A stretch of 64,000 nt of DNA from CAVQZC01 sp963718315. Lineage in GTDB: Bacteria; Actinomycetota; Thermoleophilia; Gaiellales; JAICJC01. Below are positions 15,260 to 22,969 of the stretch, one piece after another. The stretch spans positions 434,001-498,000 of the forward strand of contig CAVQZC010000013.1 in assembly GCA_963718315.1 (NCBI GenBank). The letters run 5' to 3'. The notes beneath the pieces are model-generated. The model ran no database searches, was not told the origin of the DNA, and worked only from the letters and a program-made list of their open reading frames with translations. Both the position numbers and the translations under genes were made by a program. The first letter of the stretch is position 1. Every line of letters begins with the position of its first letter.

Positions 15260-17695
15260 ATGTCGTCCCCGACCTCATCCGCGTTGCCCGGTGCCCCCGA
15301 GGCTGCCGCCGGCTGGCGCGCCCGTGTCGACAACCTGGTGATCCAGGCCGCACGCGACCTCGAGTCCGGGGACATGCGCGGCCTCAAGACCCGGTTCGAC
15401 GAGCCGGCATCATGGGATGACCCGCAGCGCGCCTACCAGGCGCGATCGCGGCTGGCCGACCTGGTGCTCGCGTTCCGGCCGACCAACCAGCAGGCCTGGA
15501 TGAGCGCCTTCGCGACGGCCGCCACCGGGCTGATGGACGCGCTCGAGCGCGAGCCGCGCGAGCCGGTGCTCCTGAACGCCGTCGGCGTGCTGCTGTTCGA
15601 GCTGACGGAGCATGCCGGAGCGGAGGCGATGTTCAAGGCCGCCCTGCGGCTCGACCGGGATATGGCGCACACCGCTGCGAACCTGGACAGCCTGCGCAAG
15701 CGCAACGCCGCCGGCGTCGTGCTCGGCGGGGCCGCGGCCACCCAGAACCGCCTGCTCGGAAAGCGGGCCCAGCAGATCGCCCGCCGTGCCCAGCCGGTGC
15801 AGGGGCTGACCCTGTCGTTGTGCATGATCGTGAAGGACGAGGCCGAGATGCTCCCCGGCTGTCTGGCCGCCGTGAAGGACGCGGTCGACGAGATGATCGT
15901 GGTCGACACCGGCTCCAGCGATGCCACCGCCGAGATCGCACGCTCGTTCGGCGCGAAGGTGGTCGACTTCCCGTGGAACGGCTCGTTCGCCGACGCCCGC
16001 AACGTCTCGCTCGACCACGCCACCAGCGACTGGGTGATCTACCTCGACGCCGACGAGCACATGCTGCCCGAGGACGCGCCCAAGCTGCGCGAGCTGCTGA
16101 CCAGGACGTGGCGCGAAGGCTTCTACCTGGTCGAGACCAACTTCACCGGTGGCGACGATTCCGGCGCCGCGGTCACCCATCACGCGCTGCGGCTGTGGCG
16201 GCGCCGCCCGCAGTACCGCTTCGAGGGCCGGATCCACGAGCAGAAGACGCACACGATGCCAACGTACCTGCCCGAGCGGTTCGAGACGACGAACGTGCGG
16301 ATGCGCCACTACGGGTACCTGCGCAGCCGGATCACGGCCAAGGACAAGTCACGCCGCAACATCGAGCTGCTCGAGATCGAGGCGCGCGAGAACCCGAGCC
16401 CCTTCAACGACTACAACCTCGGCTCCGAGTACCTCTCGCTCGACGACTCCGCGAAGGCCCGCATGCACTTCGACCGCTCCTACGATCAGCTGCGCCGGCA
16501 GCCGGGCTGGTCGTCGGTTGGCTACGCACCGCTGCTGGTGGCCCGCGTCGCCGCCAGCCGCCGCGGCGCCGGCGATCTCACCGCAGCCAGAGAGTCGATC
16601 GCCGAAGGGCTCGACGTCTACCCCACCCACACCGACCTGGTGATGGAGGCGGCGCTCTGCGCGCGCGCCGAGGGCAACCTCACCGACACCGCGCGGCTGG
16701 CGGAGAAGTGCCTGGCGATGGGCGACGCGCCGGCGCAGTACGCCGCCACGGTCGGCTCCGGCACGTTCCTGGCGATGTCACTGCTGGCCGACACGCGCGA
16801 GCGGTCGGGCGACGCCGCCACCGCCGAGCAGCTGTACCGGCAGTCACTGACCGAGCACCCCGACTACGGCGCGCCGGTGCTGCCGCTGGTCTCGCTGATG
16901 GTGCGCAGGGGCGCCGATGAGGACGAGCTTCGCGCGGTGGCGCCCGAGCGCCCGAGCGGGCGGCTGCTGGCGGCCACGGCCGCCTACGAAGCCGGCAACA
17001 CCGAGCTGGGCGAGGAGTGGTTCCGCGATGTGCTCGAGCTGCAGCCCGCCAACGGCGCAGCCCGGATCGGCCTGGTCGAGTGCCTGCTCACGCAGCGCCG
17101 CTTCACCGACGCGGCCGCCGAGGCGAAGACCACCGAGGCCGACGCAGTGCTGGCAGCGACAGCCGCCGGCGCCGAGCTGTTCGCGCTTGCGGCCGCCGGC
17201 GACGGCGCGGAGCTGGAGCACCGGATCGGCGAGGCCGAGCAGCTGGGAGTGAGCTGGGCCGAAGCCGAGCTGTACCGGGGCTGGGCCGCAATCCTGAACG
17301 GTTCCGCACCGCCCCGCTCGCTGCCCGCCGACGCTCTGCCGACGGCGAACCGGGTGTTCGAGGCGCTGCTGCGGGTGCGTGAGGTCGACGGCTTCGTCCG
17401 TGCGCTGCCGCTGTGGGGCGCGATCGGCGCCGACGCCCGCGAGAAGCGCGAACTGATGGCCCGGATGTACTTCCGGCGCGGGTTCCTCGAGTCGGCGGCC
17501 GACGAGTGGATCGCCGTGGCGACGACCGTCCCCGACGCGAGGGCGCTACTGGGCCTGTCGCAGGTCGCAGTCGCGCGGGGGTTCCATGCCGACGCCGCAG
17601 CGTTCGCCCGCGAGGCGATCTCACTCGATCCAACCCACGTCGAGTCCCGGCTGATGCTGGATGCTATCAACAGCAAATACTTGCAAGCCGCCTAA
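15260..17695 (+). CDS. Glycosyltransferase family 2 with TPR repeats
   Basis: I choose the ATG at 15260, with GAGG four bases before it (811 residues); the frame opens earlier at 15131 but those 43 residues look random. An N-terminal helical part of about 170 residues precedes a GT-A glycosyltransferase domain: LTLSLCMIVKDEAEMLPGCL, MIVVDTGSSDATAEIA and the metal-binding YLDADEHMLP. The remaining 500 residues are alpha-helical repeats of TPR character, several with paired alanines and aromatic residues. It ends where the flaG-fliD promoter begins, so it directly borders the flagellar locus. Flagellin glycosylation is a reasonable inference; cell-surface glycan synthesis is the alternative. 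Confidence 0.82.
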   Translation: MSSPTSSALPGAPEAAAGWRARVDNLVIQAARDLESGDMRGLKTRFDEPASWDDPQRAYQARSRLADLVLAFRPTNQQAWMSAFATAATGLMDALEREPREPVLLNAVGVLLFELTEHAGAEAMFKAALRLDRDMAHTAANLDSLRKRNAAGVVLGGAAATQNRLLGKRAQQIARRAQPVQGLTLSLCMIVKDEAEMLPGCLAAVKDAVDEMIVVDTGSSDATAEIARSFGAKVVDFPWNGSFADARNVSLDHATSDWVIYLDADEHMLPEDAPKLRELLTRTWREGFYLVETNFTGGDDSGAAVTHHALRLWRRRPQYRFEGRIHEQKTHTMPTYLPERFETTNVRMRHYGYLRSRITAKDKSRRNIELLEIEARENPSPFNDYNLGSEYLSLDDSAKARMHFDRSYDQLRRQPGWSSVGYAPLLVARVAASRRGAGDLTAARESIAEGLDVYPTHTDLVMEAALCARAEGNLTDTARLAEKCLAMGDAPAQYAATVGSGTFLAMSLLADTRERSGDAATAEQLYRQSLTEHPDYGAPVLPLVSLMVRRGADEDELRAVAPERPSGRLLAATAAYEAGNTELGEEWFRDVLELQPANGAARIGLVECLLTQRRFTDAAAEAKTTEADAVLAATAAGAELFALAAAGDGAELEHRIGEAEQLGVSWAEAELYRGWAAILNGSAPPRSLPADALPTANRVFEALLRVREVDGFVRALPLWGAIGADAREKRELMARMYFRRGFLESAADEWIAVATTVPDARALLGLSQVAVARGFHADAAAFAREAISLDPTHVESRLMLDAINSKYLQAA

Positions 17696-17719
17696 AGTAT
17701 CCGCCGATCCAGGCGATAA
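17693..17719 (+). promoter_or_regulatory. Sigma-28-type promoter for flaG-fliD
   Basis: TAAA (17693-17696), 15 bases, GGCGATAA (17712-17719). This is the best -35 in the set and its TAA is also the stop codon of the glycosyltransferase gene. The flaG start lies about 45 bases downstream. Confidence 0.8.
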
Positions 17720-17763
17720 CCGGTGCAGTAATACGGTCCACGGAGGGATCGGAGGCACTCATC

Positions 17764-18081
17764 GTGATGGATCACGGACTCACGCCCATAGGCGGCGCTC
17801 AATCGACGGCAGGATTCACACGCGGACAACGCGTGCAGCCGCGACTGACCGCAGCCGACTCCTCTCCGCCCCCCGCGCTCCAGGCCGAGTACTCGGTGGC
17901 GGCCCAGGCGATCGAGACGCTTGCCTCTCAGCAGATCAACCTGCATTTCGAGGTGGACGACTCGAACTTCGTGCATGTGCAGGTGCTCGATTCCGACGGC
18001 CAGGTGTTGAAGGAGATCCCGGCCAGCAGTCTGTTCGACACCCTGTCAGGCGGCGGCCTGCTGATCGACCAGCGCGGGTAA
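17764..18081 (+). CDS. flaG: FlaG-family flagellar protein
   Basis: A 105-residue protein. The C-terminal half INLHFEVDDSNFVHVQVLDS followed by GQVLKEIPASS matches the FlaG family (a beta structure ending in a VIRQIP-like motif); the N-terminal half is disordered and rich in proline and alanine. FlaG proteins influence filament length and usually precede fliD, as here (22-base gap). GGAGG at 17751-17755 lies 8 bases before the GTG at 17764, or 11 before the ATG at 17767; I take the GTG. It is the first gene after a clear sigma-28 promoter. Confidence 0.8.
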   Translation: MMDHGLTPIGGAQSTAGFTRGQRVQPRLTAADSSPPPALQAEYSVAAQAIETLASQQINLHFEVDDSNFVHVQVLDSDGQVLKEIPASSLFDTLSGGGLLIDQRG

Positions 18082-18103
18082 CGAACGTGAAAGGACACCG
18101 ACC

Positions 18104-19561
18104 GTGAGCACCAGCTCCTCCTCTTCTTCCTCGTCCGTCACCTCGGGCAACTTCACCGCCAACGGCGTGCCGGTGCAGAACATCAGCGGCCTGGCGTCCG
18201 GCCTGGATGACAACCAGATCATCTCCGAGCTGATGTCGATCGAGGAGCAGCCGCTCACCCACATGCAGCAGCAGCAGGCGGTCGAGCAGACCCGCCAGAC
18301 GGCGCTGCAGTCGGTGCAGACCACGCTCACCAACCTTCAGACTTCGATCCAGGCGCTGACCGACCCGACGCTGTGGGGCGACCAGCAGCAGGTCAGCTCC
18401 AGCGATACGAACCACCTGACCGTGACCCGCACCGGCGGCGCGGCCGCAGGTGGGTACGAGATCACGGTCAGCCAGCTGGCCCGCGCGCAGCAGCTGACGC
18501 AGTCGACCTCGACGCAGACGGCGAGCGCCAGCGGGACGCTGACGATCCAGGTCGGCAGCGGCACCGCGATCAACGTCAACGTCAACGCGGGCGACGACCT
18601 GCAGACCGTTGCCAACAACATCAACGGCTCGTCGGGCTCAGGGGTCTACGCGACGGTGATCAACGGCCAGATCGTGCTCTCGGGCAAGTCCACCGGCTCG
18701 ACGAACACCATCTCGGTGACCGGCAGCGAAGCGGCCGACTTCGGCTTCACGCAGAGCCAGGCCGCCCAGGACGCGAAGTACACGATCGACGGCACGCAGA
18801 AGACCAGCGCCGGCAACGTCGTCACCGACGGCATGGCCGGCGTCACCCTGACGCTGCAGGGCGTGACGTCCGATCCGGTGACGGTGACGGTGAGCACGCC
18901 GCAGCCGAACACCGATGCGATCAACAGCGCCGTGCAGAACTTCGTCAGCCAGTACAACTCGACGATCGATCAGGTCACGGGGATCCTGAACGAGGCGAAG
19001 GTGGCGAACCCGCAGTCGACGTCGGACATGGAGCAGGGCGTCCTCAACAGCGACCCGGGGCTCGAGCAGATGCTGTCTGACATGCGCGAGGCGGTCGGCG
19101 ACATGTTCGCCAGCGCGCCCGGCGGCCTGCAGACGATGGCGCAGATCGGCCTCTCGACCGGCGCGGCGGTCGGCACCGGCACCATCAGCCAGGACTCGCT
19201 CGAGGGCAAGCTGACGCTCAACACCAACACGCTGGACGATGCGCTGGCCAACAACTACTCGGCCGTGAAGAGCATGTTCACGAACTCGACCGGCACCTAC
19301 GGCACCGAGGGGATGGCCCAGCGGCTGAGCAACCTGGTGACCGCGCAGGTCAACCCGCAGGGCGTCCTGGCCGGCCGGATCAGCTCCGAGGCGTCGATCA
19401 TCGCCGACCTCCAGCAGCAGCAGACCGATCTGCAGACGAATCTCCAGGAGAAGGAGACGACGCTGCGCAACAAGTTCACCGCAATGGAGACGGCGATGTC
19501 ACAGGAGCAGGCGATCGCCGGCCAGCTCTCCGGCCAGATCGCCGGGCTCGGCGGCGGCTGA
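18104..19561 (+). CDS. fliD: Flagellar filament cap protein FliD
   Basis: Caps the growing filament and folds incoming flagellin. 485 residues from GTG; a serine-rich N-terminus leads into the conserved FliD_N region (NISGLASGLDDNQIISELM, then a coiled segment with many glutamines), and the C-terminal FliD_C region ends in a coiled coil with FTAMETAMSQEQAIAGQLSGQ. Length and order are normal. It follows flaG in the same transcript; fliS, its usual next neighbour, is displaced about 1.4 kb by inserted genes. CCGCTC/GAGCGG (19564-19585) just past the stop could be a weak convergent terminator. Confidence 0.95.
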   Translation: MSTSSSSSSSSVTSGNFTANGVPVQNISGLASGLDDNQIISELMSIEEQPLTHMQQQQAVEQTRQTALQSVQTTLTNLQTSIQALTDPTLWGDQQQVSSSDTNHLTVTRTGGAAAGGYEITVSQLARAQQLTQSTSTQTASASGTLTIQVGSGTAINVNVNAGDDLQTVANNINGSSGSGVYATVINGQIVLSGKSTGSTNTISVTGSEAADFGFTQSQAAQDAKYTIDGTQKTSAGNVVTDGMAGVTLTLQGVTSDPVTVTVSTPQPNTDAINSAVQNFVSQYNSTIDQVTGILNEAKVANPQSTSDMEQGVLNSDPGLEQMLSDMREAVGDMFASAPGGLQTMAQIGLSTGAAVGTGTISQDSLEGKLTLNTNTLDDALANNYSAVKSMFTNSTGTYGTEGMAQRLSNLVTAQVNPQGVLAGRISSEASIIADLQQQQTDLQTNLQEKETTLRNKFTAMETAMSQEQAIAGQLSGQIAGLGGG

Positions 19562-19567
19562 TCCCGC

Positions 19568-19894
19568 TCAGGAGATCGCGAGCGGACCGGCGACGATCAC
19601 ATAGAGCGCGCCGCTCGGCTTGACGCCGAACACGATCTGCTTCGTGCGGCGGCCCTGCCAGGTGGCGTGGCAGCGGATGCGATCGCTGGAAATGGCCGTA
19701 CAGCGGATATTCCGGAGCAGCGGGCTGGTCGAGATACGGGGTGGCCCGAACTGGGCGTGGCGCAGGTCGTAGACCGCGCGCTGAACCGCGGTCACGGTTG
19801 GCCGCGCGGTCGACGCGGGGGCAGCCGAGCCGCCTCCGAACGAGCAGGCGGATGTCGATGCCGTCAGCAGCAGGAGAAGGATCAGCGTTTTCAT
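19568..19894 (-). CDS. Small predicted lipoprotein
   Basis: 108 residues from ATG 19892-19894. The N-terminus MKTLILLLLLTASTSACS is a lipoprotein signal with cysteine at residue 17. After a short Ala/Ser/Thr linker there is a domain of about 75 residues with two further cysteines (the first in RNIRCTAIS, the second in RIRCHATW) that could form a disulfide. I recognise no family. The gene runs against its flagellar neighbours, converging with fliD, and belongs to the stretch that separates fliD from fliS, so it is likely a later arrival. Confidence 0.6.
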   Translation of the reverse strand: MKTLILLLLLTASTSACSFGGGSAAPASTARPTVTAVQRAVYDLRHAQFGPPRISTSPLLRNIRCTAISSDRIRCHATWQGRRTKQIVFGVKPSGALYVIVAGPLAIS

Positions 19895-19984
19895 CACATT
19901 CGTCGGACGCTCCAGGGCACTGCCCGGTTCCGGCGACCAGGTGGGGCCGGGCAATGCGCCCCGGCCCCACCGACTTGCTTCGGA

Positions 19985-20308
19985 TCAGCAGGTCCCCGGC
20001 GCTGCGGGTACCGCCTGGCAGTTTGACGACGCGGAGTTGCCGTCCCCGCCCAGGATCGAGGACGCCGTTGCCACGGACGTGTTGCTCTCGCCGCCGCTGA
20101 CGGTCGACTCGATGCCGGTGGACGTGTTCTCAAGGCCCCCCAGCACAGCCTCGGCGCCCGCGGCACAGGTTCCGCTCAGCGGCGAGCCCGCGCCGGCGAT
20201 GTTCTCGCACCCGCCGGCCACGCTGGCGAAGAGGTCTGACGACAGGTTGAACTGCCCGCCCGACACCGTCGCGAATGCGCCGGTCGTCTGGTTCGAGTGA
20301 CACTTCAT
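19985..20308 (-). pseudogene. Fragment of a GGxxN-repeat surface protein
   Basis: The frame reads four loosely repeated units of about 23 residues, each with an SGG or AGG or LGG and an asparagine (ATVSGGQFN, ASVAGGCEN, AVLGGLEN, STVSGGESN, SILGGDGN). This resembles the SGG-N-A repeats of trimeric adhesin heads and related beta-roll proteins. Only the C-terminal end is present: the upstream part of the frame is the tail of a different gene (the HIT-like fragment). The piece begins at an ATG (20306-20308) that happens to lie inside that neighbour, so expression is doubtful. I read it as a remnant. Confidence 0.5.
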
Positions 20309-20585
20309 AGTTGAGCCGCCGGGCGCCCCGCGGCCGCGTGACCTCAAAGACCGCCTCGCCGAGCAGCGACAGATCGAAGAGGAAGTCTCTGCGTCGTGCG
20401 CGGGGCAGATCGGTCAGGTGGTCGACCGTCGTATCGTCGGCGAGGAGCAGCGAGTACCCGGGCGGGTGCTGGGTGTCACCGATCACGGCGAAGCCCGTCC
20501 GCATCCTCGCGATCACCATCGGGTTCTCGCCCCGCAGAGCCGCGCCGATCGGGTCACGCTCGTCGATCCGACGACTGTACGGCAC
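20301..20585 (-). pseudogene. Truncated HIT-family protein
   Basis: The first 95 residues resemble the N-terminal two-thirds of a HIT hydrolase: ARMRTGFAVIGDTQHPPGYS, LLLADDTTVDHLTDL, DLSLLGEAVFEVTRP and then LNYEV. In intact relatives the next residues bring GN and the catalytic HxHxH-type motif; here the frame runs at once into low-quality sequence and on to the GGxxN-repeat fragment. The catalytic histidines are therefore missing. The breakpoint is close to 20305. The protein, if made, cannot be a working HIT enzyme. Confidence 0.6.
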
Positions 20586-20953
20586 GTGGTGCTCCCGGGT
20601 TGGCCAGTCGGCCGTCGCGCGCTGGCCAGTTGCTTCTCGACTCGTGCTGATCCTGAAGGCGGGATGCAGGCCGGTCGACGCCGCCTTTCAAGGGGGCGGC
20701 GACGACCGGCACCCCGAAGCGGTCGAGTGCCGGCCGCGAACCAGGGCCGTGCCGAAACAGCCTTCGCCACAGGCGCCCACCACACCACCATCACCGCCAG
20801 CCTCGACCACCTCCCCCCATCCTTCGCCGAACGACCCAGCCCACGCACCATCCGCCGCTGGCACACCGAGCGCAGATGGCTCAACTCCGACCTCTGTTAG
20901 CCGACTACATGGCCGATGTCGATCCCGAGCATGGCGGGCCAGAAAGGGTGCGG
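20586..20953. other. Gene-poor scar between HIT fragment and fliS
   Basis: No convincing complete gene. A plus-strand frame ending at 20900 has a coherent-looking last 30 residues (ITASLDHLPPSFAERPSPRT, then a tryptophan/arginine-rich end and LNSDLC) that could be the tail of a lost gene; I do not recognise it. The rest reads as shadow sequence in all frames. No terminal repeats or transposase motifs were seen. Confidence 0.4.
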
Positions 20954-21352
20954 ATGAACGACTACTCCAGCGCAAAGCAGGCGTACACCGATACCAGCAT
21001 CATGACGGCACCCCCGGAGCGGCTCGTCGTCATGCTGTACGACGGCGCCATCCGCTTCCTGAGCCAGTCGGCGGTCGCGATGGAGACCGGCAACCGTGAG
21101 ATCGCCACCAACCGGATGAACCGAGCGCGGGCGATCATCGACCACCTGAACCTGACGCTCGACATGGATCAGGGCGAGATTTCTGAGCGGCTCCGCGCGA
21201 TCTACGTGTTCTGCAAGCGCCACATGGCGGAGGCGCTCGTGCACCAGGACCCGACCCGCCTGCAGACGGTTGCCCGTCTGCTCGGCGAGCTCCGGGAAAG
21301 CTGGAACACGATCGCGACCTCACCCGAGCTGCAGACGGCCAAGGCTGCGTAG
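20954..21352 (+). CDS. fliS: Flagellar chaperone FliS
   Basis: Binds the C-terminus of unassembled flagellin and delivers it to the export gate. 132 residues from ATG 20954, with AAAGGG upstream; an earlier in-frame start at 20876 adds residues not seen in the family. The helical core is typical: YSSAKQAYTDTSIMTAPPER, LVVMLYDGAIRFL, and a C-terminal RLQTVARLLGELRESWNTI. It is followed after four bases by the fliT-like gene. Confidence 0.92.
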   Translation: MNDYSSAKQAYTDTSIMTAPPERLVVMLYDGAIRFLSQSAVAMETGNREIATNRMNRARAIIDHLNLTLDMDQGEISERLRAIYVFCKRHMAEALVHQDPTRLQTVARLLGELRESWNTIATSPELQTAKAA

Positions 21353-21356
21353 TCCA

Positions 21357-21686
21357 GTGACCACCGAGCTGGACTCCTACGAAGCGCTCGTCGCGCTGGC
21401 GCGGCAGGAGCGGGAGCTGATCGACCGTGGCGACTGGCTGGCGCTGGTCGACCTCGAGGGCGCACGGCGCGAGACCATGGCCCGGCTGCCCAAGCGGCCG
21501 CCCAAGGAGGCCCGCCGGCTGCTCGAACAGGCGCAGGGCCTGGTGCGGCAGAACATCGTCGACATCGGTCTGGCGATGGAACGGACGCGCGTGGAACTGG
21601 CCGCCGTCAGCCGATCGCGGCCGGCGATCGTGTCGTACGCATCGGGCGGCAGCATGGGCCGAAGCGTGGTCGACCACAGCGCGTAA
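21357..21686 (+). CDS. FliT-like flagellar protein
   Basis: 109 residues from GTG 21357, directly after fliS. Almost entirely helical with heptad character: SYEALVALARQERELIDRGD, then ARRETMARLPKRPPKEARRL and LLEQAQGLVRQNIVDIGLAM. Length, helical make-up and position after fliS match FliT-type export chaperones (partners of FliD), which are poorly conserved in sequence. I infer the role from place and shape. Confidence 0.6.
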   Translation: MTTELDSYEALVALARQERELIDRGDWLALVDLEGARRETMARLPKRPPKEARRLLEQAQGLVRQNIVDIGLAMERTRVELAAVSRSRPAIVSYASGGSMGRSVVDHSA

Positions 21687-21705
21687 CGCACGATCCCGCT
21701 GCTGC

Positions 21706-21732
21706 TCAACAAGGCAGCAGGCGGGTCGATTA
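21706..21732 (+). promoter_or_regulatory. Sigma-28-type promoter for the flgB operon
   Basis: TCAA (21706-21709), 15 bases, GTCGATTA (21725-21732), about 80 bases before flgB. It would drive the long flgBC-fliEFGHI-che-fliM-fliY-cheY run. Confidence 0.7.
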
Positions 21733-21812
21733 CAGGAGTGCCCGACCAGGATGTCGGGCATGTCGAGCCCACGGACGGGCCATCAATGTTCCAGAAGAGG
21801 GACGGGACTGAC

Positions 21813-22178
21813 GTGGATCTGTTCGACACCTCGATGATCGGGCTCGAACGCGGAATGGCCGGCGCAAACCTGCGCGAGCAGGTGCTGTCCAACAACCTGG
21901 CCAACGCGAACACGCCCGGCTTCAAGCGCTCCGACGTTGCCTTTCACGACGTGCTCGCCCAGGCGTTCAGCGCCGGCGACAACGTCAGCCAGCTTTCCAA
22001 CATGACTTTCAGCATCCAGAACTCGGGTGGCACCACGATGACGGCGGACGGCAACAACGTCGACGTCGATACCGAGATGTCCGACCTGGCGCAGAACTCC
22101 CTGGACTACCAGGGCATGACGTCGGTGCTGGCGTCCCGCGTCGGGATCCTCAAGACCGCGATCGGATCGGTGTCCTGA
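21813..22178 (+). CDS. flgB: Flagellar basal-body rod protein FlgB
   Basis: Proximal rod subunit. 121 residues from the GTG at 21813, the family's normal length; in-frame starts further up (GTG 21738, ATG 21786) would add an N-terminal extension not usual for FlgB. The rod-protein signature is clear: LREQVLSNNLANANTPGFKR near residue 22, and the C-terminal helix ends QNSLDYQGMTSVLASRVGIL. The stop overlaps the flgC ATG (TGATG). First gene of the large flagellar-chemotaxis operon. Confidence 0.92.
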   Translation: MDLFDTSMIGLERGMAGANLREQVLSNNLANANTPGFKRSDVAFHDVLAQAFSAGDNVSQLSNMTFSIQNSGGTTMTADGNNVDVDTEMSDLAQNSLDYQGMTSVLASRVGILKTAIGSVS

Positions 22179-22585
22179 TGGGTATGTTCGACGCTCTTTC
22201 GATCACCGCCTCGGGCATGACCGCCGAGCGCGTGCGGATGGACGTGATCGCCGAGAACCTGGCCAACGCCGACACGACGGTCGGCCCCAACGGAAAGCCC
22301 TACCAGCGGCAGGACGTCGTCCTCCAGCAGGCGTCGCCGAGCTTCGGCGAGGTGCTGGGCGGTGTGCAGGTCGCCGGCATCGTCAGCGACACGACGCCCC
22401 CGCACATGGTGTACGACCCGGGCAACCCGGAGGCCAACAAGCAGGGCTACGTCGCCATGCCGAACGTCAACCCGGTCAGCGAGATGGTCGACCTGATCAC
22501 CTCCACCCGCGGCTACGAGGCCGACGTGACCGCGATGAACGCGGCCAAGCAGATGTTCACCAACACCCTGCAGGTGCTCAAGTGA
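22178..22585 (+). CDS. flgC: Flagellar basal-body rod protein FlgC
   Basis: Proximal rod subunit, 135 residues. N-terminal rod motif ALSITASGMTAERVRMDVIA followed by ENLANADTTVGPNGKPY, and the FlgC-specific C-terminus VNPVSEMVDLITSTRGYEAD with the final AKQMFTNTLQVLK helix. Coupled to flgB by TGATG and to fliE by a GTGA overlap. Confidence 0.95.
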   Translation: MGMFDALSITASGMTAERVRMDVIAENLANADTTVGPNGKPYQRQDVVLQQASPSFGEVLGGVQVAGIVSDTTPPHMVYDPGNPEANKQGYVAMPNVNPVSEMVDLITSTRGYEADVTAMNAAKQMFTNTLQVLK

Positions 22586-22929
22586 CCGGCGCTCCGATCA
22601 GCGGCGTGTCTGGGATCGGCGGGGCCGGCAACGTGCTTGGCATCTCGACGTCCGACCTGGCGCTCAACCCGGCGGACGCCAGTGTCCAGGCCGGCGCGTC
22701 CGCCGGCTCGGGCTCGTTCTCGAGCATGCTCACGAACGCGATCGGCAACCTGAACGACCAGCAGCTTCAGGCCCAGTCCCAGTCGCAGGCGCTCGCCACC
22801 GGCCAGGCCACCGACGTGTCGGCCGTGGTCTCGCAGGTCGAGTCAGCCGCGCTCTCGATGCAGCTTGCCGTGCAGATCCGCAATCAGGCGGTCAACGGCT
22901 ACCAGGACCTCATGCGGATGCAGCTCTAA
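22582..22929 (+). CDS. fliE: Flagellar hook-basal body complex protein FliE
   Basis: Joins the MS ring to the rod. 115 residues from a GTG that overlaps the flgC stop by four bases. The N-terminal 45 residues are low complexity; the conserved helical part has SFSSMLTNAIGNLNDQQLQA and the family C-terminus QLAVQIRNQAVNGYQDLMRM. Length and order are normal. Confidence 0.93.
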   Translation: MTGAPISGVSGIGGAGNVLGISTSDLALNPADASVQAGASAGSGSFSSMLTNAIGNLNDQQLQAQSQSQALATGQATDVSAVVSQVESAALSMQLAVQIRNQAVNGYQDLMRMQL

Positions 22930-22969
22930 GCGCTAGCCGCAGCACCCGTTCACCTCTACCCCCTCCTCC

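Noticed and set aside
19985..20308. The GGxxN repeats as an intact adhesin gene
   Set aside because: There is no signal peptide, anchor or upstream repeats, and the frame runs into another gene's fragment.
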